From contig CM046856.1 of assembly GCA_025617745.1 (NCBI GenBank), forward strand, positions 49,356,873-49,420,872: a stretch of DNA of 64,000 bases, given 5' to 3'. How positions within the stretch are numbered: position 1 is the stretch's first letter; each line of letters begins with the position of its first letter. This document shows positions 37,201-50,100 of the stretch, one piece after another. The position numbers were made by a program, and so were the translations under genes. Below the pieces are notes generated by a model, which was not told the DNA's origin, did not search any database, and worked only from the letters and a program-made list of their open reading frames with translations. The stretch comes from Heliocidaris erythrogramma. Taxonomy: Eukaryota; Echinodermata; Echinoidea; Camarodonta; Echinometridae.

Positions 37201-40200
37201 AAGTTTCAAATTGCCCTTTGCCCCCATCAATTTTCCTTGTGTAGTGTAGGGATAGAGGTGATGAACTGTCAAGTTTTTTATTTACCCATTTGTATATACA
37301 ATTCTTTGAACTTAGCCATGTAGTTGTTGGAAGAAAGAGTGCATGTATGTATCTCAAATAATATTTTGTATGGTTTCAGAAAGAGGTAGATAATTTTCTC
37401 CCTTTGCTAAATGCTGTTTTCTGTACAGAATTATACTAAAGAGTCCTGGTGATAAGGCATGCTTGTAAGATATCACTGCACAAGACCCCCCTATTTTTGC
37501 TGCAACAGTGTTTACATGTGTGCTCATTTGAAAATGTCAAGGCAGGTTAGGAAGTAATAGGAAATACATGTACATATATGTGCAGTTACTTGCTCGAGGG
37601 GTATGGAATACATGGAAGTGTATACATTGTCAACAACGTTAATATTTCCACATCTGTTTTCACTTTTCAGTATGGGTATGCGAGACGTGATGGGTCGCGG
37701 TAGCAGCAGCTCAGCCCAACCAGCTGGACCTAGTGGGCTACCGGGTGATGATGGCCGAGACTCGGCTTCATCCCCACTTGCAACAGCGCCTATACCTACT
37801 CTAAGCTGGCCCCCAGAGCCATCAGGACTATATATGGGTAAGGTCTCGTTGATCAAGTCAGGGTCTTGGGAACAACTAGGATCAGTTTGACCCATAGCAG
37901 TTCAGTTTCAGCTTTTAGTGACATTTGTGCATTATTTTCTGATCAAGAATGCTATGAAGTACACATACATGAGCATTAAGAGCAAATATCACAATTTTTT
38001 TTTCTGTTGCAGTACATTGTGCTGTCAATAAATAAGAATGATTTAATTTAAAAAGTAATCAAGAAAGTCTCATAATTGGCCACGTTGAGTTGAAGTTTAT
38101 AATCACTATTTTCATATATACGAATAACTTTCTTTCAAGTTGATTCATTTAAAGTACAGTTTGATTTGTCTAAAACTTGTAAAGAGTGACAGAAAATAAT
38201 TTTTGCCAAATTCAGAACATTTCAAAATTCTGAACTTCTATGGGTTTAAAGGAAGAGAGAAAATGGGGGATACTTGATTTACCCCCTTGTATTTTTATTC
38301 TCCAGACCAAGATGAAGATAACCTGAGCCTGGGAAGCACCTCGGCAACGGTAGGTGGATCCTCCAGCTCCCTGGCTAGCAACCCACCATCCCTAGCAACC
38401 AGTATGTCTTACAACCAAGCAGTAGCCCTGACACCAGAGGAACGTAGAAGCAACGCTCATAGCATCTTACGTCTGCTCTGTGAGGCAGCAGCTCTCACTG
38501 AACGACTACCAGACTTCTTATCAGCAAAGTATGTGCCTTCAATTTTTTTGTCTGTTCGTAATAATGATGATAATAATTGGATTCATAAAGCACTTTTTCC
38601 TAACGATACAACGCTCTGCAATGGCTGTAGCCAAGCTACCCCAATAAGGCACTCAAGCATTCAAGGAATTTCTTCCTACCAGGTACTCTTTTACTTCACA
38701 TTGGTGGAGAGATGTGTGTGGAAAAATGTTGTAATCAACCTTTGACCTAGGAGAAGATACCATGATAGATTCAGAATAGACTCAGGGTGAACAGGTTACG
38801 ATTTATGTTCTTTCACTGTCTGCAGGGACTCTCATGGCAACACACCTTTCATGTCGGCCGTCAAAATCCGAGCTTACTCCGTCGCCCTGACCATTTTCGA
38901 CACCACCGAAAACCTTGCTTCTCGCCGACGCCCCCTCGGACGAACTCAGGCCAGCAGCCAGGGTGGGGGAGGTAGCCAGAAGAGGGAAGAGCAGCCAGCT
39001 AGTTTCAATAAGGAGCTGTTTGAATCGATGGTGTTCCCCCCTGGGAGTCATCCAGATTCGTCCCCTCTCTATGTGCTCTGCTGCAATGATACCTGTAGCT
39101 TCACATGGACAGGGACTGAACATATCAATCAGGTATGTTCAGGCTTCTCTGCAGAAAAGTGTTTACTCTTGGTCCAAGTTGAAAGGAATATAGCTTTTTG
39201 ACCTCCCTAGGGTGATTTTTGGGGGACCAAAACAATTTTGCAGGTAGAAACTATGCATGGGTCCTCTCAAAATCACCCCTTGTGAGGATCATCCCAATTT
39301 TGCAGGTAGAAACTATTTGTTGACATATTTACTGGTCCAAATCAAGTGAAAATTGACCTTATGGTATTTCAGGGGGTGGTTTAGGAGGACCTAAGCAATT
39401 TACCTAGATGGAGGTGTACACTGACATATTTTATTACGCCTATCAGTCCCCTTAACCTTGTCGGGAAGAAATTTGATAAAAAGTCTCCATGCTTGGTATT
39501 AGCATAAAGGATAATTTGCTCACACAGAGAACCTTGGGTAGGCTATTTGTTCTGCTTCCCTCCAGCCAACTGTGATGATCACACATTGCGATATGAGAAA
39601 TAAATCCAATGAAGTACCCACTGACTTGGGTGAGAGAGATATCCATAGATAAAAAGTTTTTTTGTTTTGATGATGTTCTTTTTTTCCTCAGGATATCTTT
39701 GAGTGTAGAACCTGTGGTCTGCTAGGACCTCTGTGTTGCTGTACAGAGTGTGCTAGGATCTGTCACAAAGGACATGACTGCAAGTAAGTCACTATACACC
39801 ATCAGTAGCAATACAATGTATGTTTAGTCTCACATATATGTTTTATATAATTTTGATGTGCAACGTAACAGGTAAGCTGATTTAGTGAACGATTTTTCTT
39901 GGTCCAGTTAATCTCATTTTGTCAAGATTTTCATGTATTATAACCTTTTTGATTGAGAGACCGATGATAACGAGCGATATTTGGAAATTGTCATCTTATA
40001 AATTTTGTTCATGAAAAAGTCAGATTATTTTGATGCACTCAGGAATAGAATCAATAATTACACTGTGATGAATAATATTCAGTGTGAGTCTAATAGTAAT
40101 GATAATTATAATGATTATGATAAAGATAATCATTATAATTATCATTACTATTCCTTGTCAAAGTGATAATTATAATGATTATAATGATTATGATAAAGAT

Positions 40201-41120
40201 AATCAAATTCCTTGTCAAAGTGATAATTATAATGATTATAATGATTATAATGATTATAAAGATAAGCAAATTCCTTGTCAAAGTGATAATTATAATGATT
40301 ATAATGATTATGATAAAGATAAGCAAATTCCTTGTCAAAGTGATAATTATGATTATAATGATTATATTGATTATAATGATTATAAAGATAAGCAAATTCC
40401 TTGTCAAAGTGATAATTATAATGATTATAATGATTATGGTAAAGATAATCAAATTCCTTGTCAGTGATAATTATAATGATTATAATGATGATAAAGATAA
40501 TTAAATTCCTTGTCAAAGTGATAATTATACTGATTATGATGATGATTATGATAAAGATAATCAAATTCCTTGTCAAAGTGATAATTATACTGATTATGAT
40601 GATGATTATGATAAAGATAATCAAATTCCTTGTCAAAGTGATAATTGTAATGATTATGATGATTATGATAAAAATAATCAAATTCCTTGTCAAAGAGCGT
40701 GAACAATTTCCTTTGACCAATTTTACAGACTGAAGCGCACATCACCTACAGCGTACTGTGATTGCTGGGAGAAGTGCGAATGCAAAGCTCTGATCGCAGG
40801 ACAGATCTTCACTCGTATGGAGCTACTGGACAGGCTCATCAATGAAACCAACCTAGTCACTATACCTAACAGCAGGTAAAGATTCTATGGGGTGGTATTC
40901 TGAGATTTATTTTATCTTGATTTTAGTGAAATAATTATGGCGCATCATTGGTTAATGCCTGCGCAAAAGTGGCTGCGTACGCGGAGTTCATCTGCGCAAA
41001 CACCAATGAAATGTTGCAATTTGAAATTTGTTATGACAATTAAAATCTTTTCACTAAAATCAAGATAAAATAAATCTCAGAATACCACCCCTGGACTACT
41101 TATCATCTGTCCTTAAGTTT

Positions 41121-41153
<33 letters not shown>

Positions 41154-44100
41154 CCTGTCTTTTTTCTTTTTCTTCCTCTCCTGTCGTATTTCTTTCTCTT
41201 CCTCTTTCTTCCCTTCCATTTTTTTCCAGTCATACTTGTTTTTGTGCTCTTTCCCATTCTTCTGTCCCTCCCTTTTTCCTCAGTCTTCTTTTTCCCTAAC
41301 CATCTCTTTCTCTTTCTCTCTCTCTCTCCCTTTCTCTTTCTTTCTCATCTCTTTGCCACGCTCTGTTTCTTCACTCTTATAATTATGTTTACAGGTCATG
41401 TTCTACATGCTTATACCATATTTACATCACAGTGAACTTTTTGACCAGTTTGAGTGTCTTCGTGTAATCTCTTAATCACACCATTATTTATTAGCTGTGT
41501 ATAAAATACTGTCAGTGGTTGTGGCTGCTTTGCCATACATTTCACTTAATGCTTATGAAGTAAATATTTGCCTATAAGTTATGCAACCTGGGGAGCGTTT
41601 CATCAAGCGTTTTGTCTGATTTTTTTTACCGAGAACTGTTATAAGCTACTGAAGTCCTTGCATCTGATTGGCTGAAAGCAAATTTGTCGGTAAAAATCAC
41701 GTACAAAACGCTTGATGAAACGCTCCCCAGGGGACATTTGACCTCAATGGTTATTGAAGGACAATGTACAACCCAATGACTTGGTAGTAAACCTTGGACC
41801 TTTGTTCCAAGACCTTAAGTTGCACAATTAATCTACTTTAACACCTACTAACGTATAATATGTCTTGTTTTTTTCAGAGGGGATCACATCCTGCTGTTCT
41901 TGGCTCAGACTGTGGCTCGTCAGACGGTAGAGCAGAGACAGTATCGGCAGTCCAGAAGCAGACTCTCCCGCAAGAATGAATCAGGTAAGAGGTTCAAAAA
42001 GCTCTTTTTAGAATGTGGAGTCTTTTGACTTTCACAGACATATTGGTACTTCATGTATATTCATGTGCAGTGAAGCAAAATTGTCATTTTGGTGGACTTT
42101 GTCTTTTATTACTGTATATTGCTGTCTACACTTGTTTTGCAAATGGTATTAAAAACATGTCATGAAATTGCATTGATTTTGTAATGCATAGATATATTGT
42201 CATTTCAAAATATTTTGGTATGGTCAAATTTTTGTTTACACTGTGAAGTGAAGTACATAAAATGTAGTTATTATAATTCTCTTCTTTTACTTTAACCACA
42301 GTTGACGTTATCAACAATATTCATCATGATTTAAAGTCTTTAGTCCCCTGCATGCCTCCCCTTCTCCCTTTACTGCCCATGAAGGTACTTATATCACACA
42401 CACAAAAATTATATATTAAATGTGGCATCGTTTGTTATTTTTACAGACATTGATATGCCTGATCACAACCTGGAGCCCCCTCGTTTCTGCCGTCATGCCC
42501 TTGAGAGTATCCTTCAGGAATGGCAAGCTGTCAGTGCTATGATACTCAATGGATGCCAGGACAAGAAGAAGTGAGTCACTCTTTCTCCTTATCACTATAC
42601 TCCAAGTTTAGTCTAAACAGCTACAAAGTTTTGGGACAATTGTCCTCTGGAAATGAAGTTCAGGAGTAAAATGCTTTGTTTTATTGATCAATTTGGAATA
42701 ACATATTGTCAGTAGATATAGACTTCACACTGTAGTAATCATTTCTGTTTCTGGAAGAAAAATATAGCCCTTCTTACTCCAAAGGCATTGTTCAGCATTT
42801 GAATTCATGGGCAAGATTTGCCACCCGCGGCATTAAAGGGTTAAGTTATCAAAGATCTTGCAGTGTTTTTAGAGCCATACTTCCAGAGAACTAATTCCTA
42901 GCACTTGATTGTTGTTGTTTTTGTTATTTCTGTAACACTCTTTAATACCTTGATAAAGTGCAAGGGATTTGTGAACTTAATTTATAACAAAGCATATTCT
43001 AAGGTGATGACTGGTAAAAAAATCTTTTCCTCGGTACATCTGTATAATGAAGTGATCGGTAAAGATGGAAAAAGTCTTTGTTTGATCAATAATCACAAAG
43101 ATAGTTCATGTTTCCATTGTGTTGCTTTGCAGGGACTGTGTAGGAGGAACTGGTCACACCCCTGTACCAGAGGATCAGGTGTATCTGATGCGTCAGTCTG
43201 GTACTGTCAAGCTGGACTGGTTTACCCACATGCTTATTGTCAAGTGTACTTCTTCAGTAAGTGTCGTTCTGAGTTAAGACCAGATTTGATGAGCGTATTC
43301 CAAATTTGTCAAATGTTGGGCAGAAAATTCCCAAACACTGACAAACAATATGCAATCACAATATTTTTATTTATGCTGAAAATTCCTTTTTTTTTTTTTT
43401 TTTTTAGTGTAGAATAAATTATTTGTTTTGGTAATGTATTTCATAGAACAGTATGAGATACATGTATCTATTTTTATTTTTTTTATGTGCCACATATGAT
43501 AGAATATCAACTTAAATGTGTCCACTTACTCAAAACTTGTCAAAAAGGCATCTGTTGATTGTAAGAAAGGGTATCTAGGCCCTTGGAAAGATTTTGAAAG
43601 GAAATCTATCAGTCAAGGCATAGAGTGTAAGGGAGGTATCCAGTTAACCGTACTGTCTGAAGTTAGAAACTTATTAACACAATGAAAAATCATCTACATC
43701 ACTCTCAATCCTTTATCATATATCTATACCCTTCATATCCTTTAGGATCTAGACACTCTCCTGACCACACTGATCCGTCGTCTACGTCATGCCCAATCCT
43801 CTACCAGTAAGGCCGAGGCTGGGGAGGTAGCTCGTAGGTTCATCCGCTCTGTGGCTAGAGTCTTTGTTGTTCTAAGCATCGAGATGACTCCAGGCAAAAA
43901 GCTGTAAGTTTTCCATTCCATGATAAAATAATGATAGTAGTTGCATTTGTATAGTAATTAATCAATGTTTCTAAACGTTTTATTTATAGTTATTATTACC
44001 AGGGCCATTGGAATCAACTGCTATTTTGCTCATAAGGTGCATGCTCTCTCTCTACTCCACTGGGGAGCATTCCATGGCCTAAAATAGTAATAGATTCTGT

Positions 44101-47100
44101 AAACGCTTATGTCTTCATCAAAGTTTCATATTTTATGTTTTTCTGTAGATTTTGAGGTAGAACTGATCTATTCAGTTAAACATTACAACTAGATTGTAAA
44201 CCAAAATATACAATTTTATTCTTTGCTACCTGTGTAATTAAATTAAGTGGACACACAATGCCTAATGGGATGATTTTGTAACCTGGGTTCTCTTATTTTA
44301 TGTTAGTTATTGCTTCATGGGTGTTTCCATCATATTTTCCATCATATTTTCCACTCATTTCGTTTCATGGATTTTAAATAGAATTCTTAAAACATGTTTA
44401 TGTTCCTCCCTAACTCCTGTGCCACCAAATTTTTAAACATTTGTTATAACTGAACATTCAAATGTTAGATTTGAATCAAAATGCTTGTTTAATTATTAAA
44501 TTGGGCATAAAATAAATTCCATGGGAATAAATTTCACAGTGGAAGTAATTATTTCTTTGTCAGGAAGTAAAACAGTCATTGTTGGTCAAAAACACTCTTC
44601 AACACACAAATTTTAGGCAGAATTTGCCGCCCATGGCACAGAAGAGGTTAAACTATAAGATTGAAATTAGCATGTAACGAGTATCTTTTTTTCTGTTCAG
44701 GTCTGAGCCAGTGCAGCGTTGCAAGCGAGTCTTCCAGGCCTTGATCCACCAGTCTATTACTGAACTCTGTGAGATTGGAGATTCTCTGATTGCACCTGTA
44801 CGGATGGGAGTAGCTAGACCTTCCTCTCCCTTCCCTCTCTTCAACAGCCATGCTGATGCTATTCAGGTTAGCAGGGCACTTGCTTCATTTTTATATTTTG
44901 GTTGCCAGGATGAGACAATTGCTTAGGTTGCCAATTTCAACACTTAGTGGTCAGTTACAGTGAACTGCACAAAATAAACATGAAATTGTAATGATGATAA
45001 TAATAAACTGTTCTTGTATAGCGCATATCACGCTATGAAATAACGTTCTATGCGCTTCCAAAGGGTTTGGATATTGTTTCCCTGGCTTTAGCTCTGGCGG
45101 CCGTAGTCATCGTACAGTGCATTTCAAGGAATAAATCCTGCCAGGTACCCATTTAACACCTGGGAGGAGAGTGGCAAACGTGGATTAATGTCTTGCCAAA
45201 AGATGTTAGTGCCTGGCTGAGATTCGAACCCTCAACCCTTAGATTGGGAGTCAAGTGAATGAACCACTATACCACAACACTTCCACCACCACCAGTCATG
45301 TCTTTTTAGTTGCTACCATGGCAACAAAGGCAAATCATAGGTAGCCCAGCAGGATTTAGTTGTCAGTGGCTACTGGGCACCTGCTTATTTCAATCCCTGG
45401 GTTAGTAAATGGTGTGCACTTCTTCCTGTCATATTCTGAATAAACGTGATTGTGAAGTAAACAAGGAACCCTTTTGTAAATTAGTGGTTGTTTTGGCTGG
45501 TACAATTATTAGAATTAAGCTCAAAACCACGTGCATTTAAAATAACAAACACTTCCGTGTACATATGGGACTAGAGATTTAAATGTGTTGCTGATAGATT
45601 TTACATTAGTTCCTATCCCTATCGACCAAACTGAGCCCCTCCCAATGAGCAACCAGCCTAGCTCAAGGGTTTTTTGAAATTTGGGCCCTGTTTCATAAAA
45701 CTTAGAATCAGTAACAACTGCCACATTTCTATGACAAATTTGCTCTCAGCCAATCAGGATTTCAGTAGCTTATAACAACTATCGTAACTTGTTATTGATA
45801 GCAAGTTTTATGAAACAGGGCCCTGGTCATATTATTTTATCAGTTGAGGAATAAGCTTAAGCTGTATATTTTTGATCCTCTCATTACCTTATCTTTGATT
45901 ATTCAACATTCTATTTCAGGGAAGTGAAGAGCTGTTCTTTACCGAGCCCCTCCCAATGAGATCCGCCTCTAGCAACCAGCCTACTTCAAGCCACACCCAC
46001 CATCACTCCGCCTCTCTAAGGACACACCCACACCGTATCACTCGTAATCGTACCATCGATGAAGACGATCAAGACATGGAGGTAGGAGAAGGAGAAGAGG
46101 TGAGTAAAGTACTGATGATTCTATGACACATGGTCTGGCGACAATTGCTTCATGGTCATTTCCTAACCCTATCTGAACTCGCTTCCATACAACCTAAATA
46201 TTGGGCTCAGATTTGCTTAAACAGAGCTTTAAATTTCAAACTGTTTTGAGATTTGATGAGCAGATAAACATACTATAAATGGGTGTAGGTATGAGTGTGT
46301 GAAGATAAGACAGGTAAACCACCTTCTTGTTTTACATTAGTAATCAATGTGAATTAGAGAGAAAATGATGATAAATGTTTAAAGTATTAGTTTATGGTGG
46401 AGAGAAAGAAACTGTAGGCTATGAATGGGGGAGAGGAGAAACCAAATGTTGTATCGCCTCAATTACATTTTTGTTTTCCATCATTGTTTATAGATTGACA
46501 TGGTTGAAGGAGATATAGTGGTTGTATCTAGTGATGTCCGTGAAAGGGATTCCAGCAGCGCCCCACCCAGAGATCCTAGAGAGCAACCGAGCCAAGATGA
46601 CCAACCAGAAGATGATGGTAAGCAAACAATATCCTTGCTCTTAACATTTCCAAAACAAACAAAAAAGTTGCATTTTTCGACTTTTTATGCAAATTCATTG
46701 GTCGGTTTTTGTTGTTTTTGGAGGGAGTGGCTGTGTATTATAAGATTTGTAGATGTGACTTTTTTGTTATCATTGTCTAATGACATGTTTACCATGTGTG
46801 TGTAGGCTATCCCTTGGAAAATCTACCGCAAACTGTCCTGGATATGGTTTAAGCAACTTAAACCACTTAATGTGTTACGCCTGTGTTAAAGAGATTTCTG
46901 AAAGAAAAGAATGACCTTTATTTTCTAACTGGTGTAATTGCTTGTCCCACATTTTTATTTCTGTGCATGTTTTTGATTAAAATGTTCGTTGTGAACAGGA
47001 TACATGTATCTGCTATTGTCCCCATGATCGTGGGATGAAGGTTTCCTGGACGTGTTAGAAACTTGAAAAATTTTGATTCATTTCGATCCAGCTGGTAACG

Positions 47101-50100
47101 AGAGTGACATGGACTTAGACCTCTTAGCAGAGAGTGACTATGATAGTGAGAGCAACCATAGCAACCAAGATCAGGAAAGCAGTGCTCAAGATTCCGGTCG
47201 TCGGGGTGGGGTCAGTGCTCCAAATGCAGGTTCAGATGCTGGTATGTTCCCATAAATTATTAACTCCAATGTATAGTACCCGTCATTCCTGCGCATATTT
47301 ATTATAGAAGAATGGTATTGTGACATGCTGATTATCCCATTAGTATCAACTAATTATATGCAATTAACACCTAACATTTTTCTGTTGTTATTATTGATCA
47401 ATCTTGAACTGTAATTTTGAATTTTGCATGATTATTATACTGCTAATTGAATTCAATAATTCACATTAATTATGATGACAAAAAAATGTCCCTAACTTAC
47501 ACCAACACATCAGTTTATTAAAATCTCCTTAATGTTAGACAAAAGAAGTCTTGTGTTTGGTAACAAATCAATCACTTATTGAAAGTGCACAGACGTTTTA
47601 CACTTGTGCTCTTTTGGTTGATGAAGACCTGAGGCTCATGCTTTTCGATGGTGCACTTAAATTTGCTCAGGCAACAGTTGCTCTGGCTCTATTTCAATAT
47701 AGGGTTATGGTTATAAATGCAATTAGGTTAGGTTTAGGGTTAGGGTTCAGTGTAGCATTTGTTCCAATATTGAAGTTAAGAATTTGGTTGATGTAGGTAA
47801 TGGACCACGGAGCATGTGTCATACAGCCCTTTCTTTCCTCACACGTTTCATCTTTCTCAGGTGGAGGTCTAGCATCACTCTTTTTCTCTGAAGACGAGTC
47901 GTCATCCAACGCGGATGAAGCAGAAGAGGAAGAGGAGGAGGACAGTGACAATGAGTTCAATGAAGTCGAAGAAGAGACTGTTGACCAGGCTTTCAACGAA
48001 GACTCACTCGAGAGACCTACCACAGCTAGTGCTAGTGGCTCACAAAGCATTGAAGGAAACAGGTGGGACATAAATACACAAACCCTTCTACCGTGAATCC
48101 TGCTTAGAGATCACCTACCTGTACAGAAAGACCAACTTTCTATAGAGACCACATTTTATTGTCTCCCTCCAGCAGTGTTTCCCATTGAAACATGTACTAT
48201 AATATCATGTACATAAAGATCACCAGTTTGTTAAGAGCATGTTTCTTGTCTCCCTTGAGTTGTCTTTACATACAGGTTTCACTGTGTATGATTTCTTCAG
48301 ATTAAATATAATGACTTACTGATTTCTCTAAAGATGCTATTTATTGCTGTTTAGTACAAGTCCATTTGATTTGGCAATATTTCGTTACTGCTGGACATAC
48401 ATTATTTCTAAATTCTGTAATTACTTCATATGAATGATCATACATTCCAATTTTCAACCATTTTCCTTTTGAATTTTGTATTGTGTTTTATGATGTAGAT
48501 CTAGCCAGCCGCCTCACCCACTCCAATGGGCCTTCCGTAATCAGCAACCTCTGTCCTCTAGCAACCCCAGGACCAGCGGCTCAGGTGTGGTCAACGAAGT
48601 GCTAGGGTCTGCCAGCTCTGCTCCCCCTGTTGGTAAGTAGCGCCACCTCTATCACAAAACAGTCTCTTTCTTTAAAATATGCATATTGGTTGTAAACTCC
48701 TACTTTTGTGGTGGTTGTTACTGATAATACGCCGATATATCTGGAACAGGCGACTTATAAGCGCAAAGTTGTAACTGTAATATATTTTCAACTAAAGAAC
48801 TCCTCCTTCACACAAATTTGATTTGATTTATTTCATGGAATGCTGAAGTGTCAGCTGCAAAGAATATGTTATACATCAATCTGTTAAACTGTCTAGAGGG
48901 ATCAAATACTACTTGCTTAATAGGACTATGAACCATAACCATTAATTAAACAATTTTCTGGAGATCAATTCTTATTCATTCATTTTTTCTTCTCCTCAGT
49001 ACCCACAGGTCTGATCTACATAGACCCCTCAAACTTGAGACGAACCACCATCTCCACCGCAGCGAACCCAACCCCACCCAGCTCCAGCTCAACGGAGACT
49101 GCACCCACCACCACAGCAAGCCGTCTAGCGAGGGCGTTTGGCATTGTGCTCCGACAGGTCTCTGATCTGATGGCCTCCCTACCCAACTACAAGGCTCCAG
49201 AACCCCTCACTGAAACACTAGAGATTACGGTTGATAATGCTAAAGAGTTACAGGTAATAAAATTTGACACCTTATGTCTCATTCATTTCATTTATTAATT
49301 TTGTCACAGAATTAAAAGTAATTTGTACCGATTAAAGAGCTTGACACCTGACAGTTCATAAATCACTGATTTAATCCAGGTTAAAGTCCATCTATAGGAT
49401 TATGAGCTCAAATCTTTAGCAATTTCTCCTATTTTGTTTGTGTTCGTACATAGTTTTTGCATCTTTGATTTATATGCAATACTTCATAAGTTTGTTTCCA
49501 TTTGTTTATTGTAGAGTATGTTCAGATAGTAACTTTCATATCTTTGTCTCCTCAACAGAACTATGTCCAGTGCAGTCTGAAACCTACATGGGACTGGTTA
49601 GTATGCGTGATGAACAGTACCGAGGCTCAACTACGGTACGGCAAGGCACTCATGGGAGCTACTGATCCCTCTCACCCGACTCATCCCATGCGCAGCCAGT
49701 ACATGCGCACCCTGAGGGGCGCGGCCCGTGATGCAGCAACTCGGGAAGAGACAGCTTACCAGCACTCCCTGGAGAGCAGGAGACGAGGAACCCATAGCAA
49801 CACTGAGGAACACAGCTCTATGATGGACTATCTGAGCTATGTGCTCTCACTCATGAGGTCTCATAACAGTGAACACTTAGGGTCACTCCCCATGCTTGAC
49901 ATTGCTGCTATGAAGCACGTCGCCTATGTCTTGGACTCCTGTATTTACTTCTTGCGTTGCTTTGAGCGTGAGCCACTCTCCGAACCCTCTCAGGCGTCCT
50001 CAAGCAAGCGCTCCTGGTGCTTCACCCAGGACGTTGATCCAGGTGAAGCCAGCGATTCCAACATGGATGTAGAAGGTGGGGAGGAGGAACGTCTTGCATC

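Noticed and set aside
35085..40698. CRISPR-like periodic repeats
   Set aside because: The regular repeats at 35085 and 40084 are satellites without unique spacers, in an intron of an animal gene.
40084..40733. Ile- and Asn/Tyr/Asp-rich frames on both strands
   Set aside because: Translations of the AT minisatellite in intron 25.
44990..45300. Functional tRNA gene in the SINE head
   Set aside because: The tRNA-like part continues into a SINE body and simple-repeat tail, and also lacks a clear acceptor stem.
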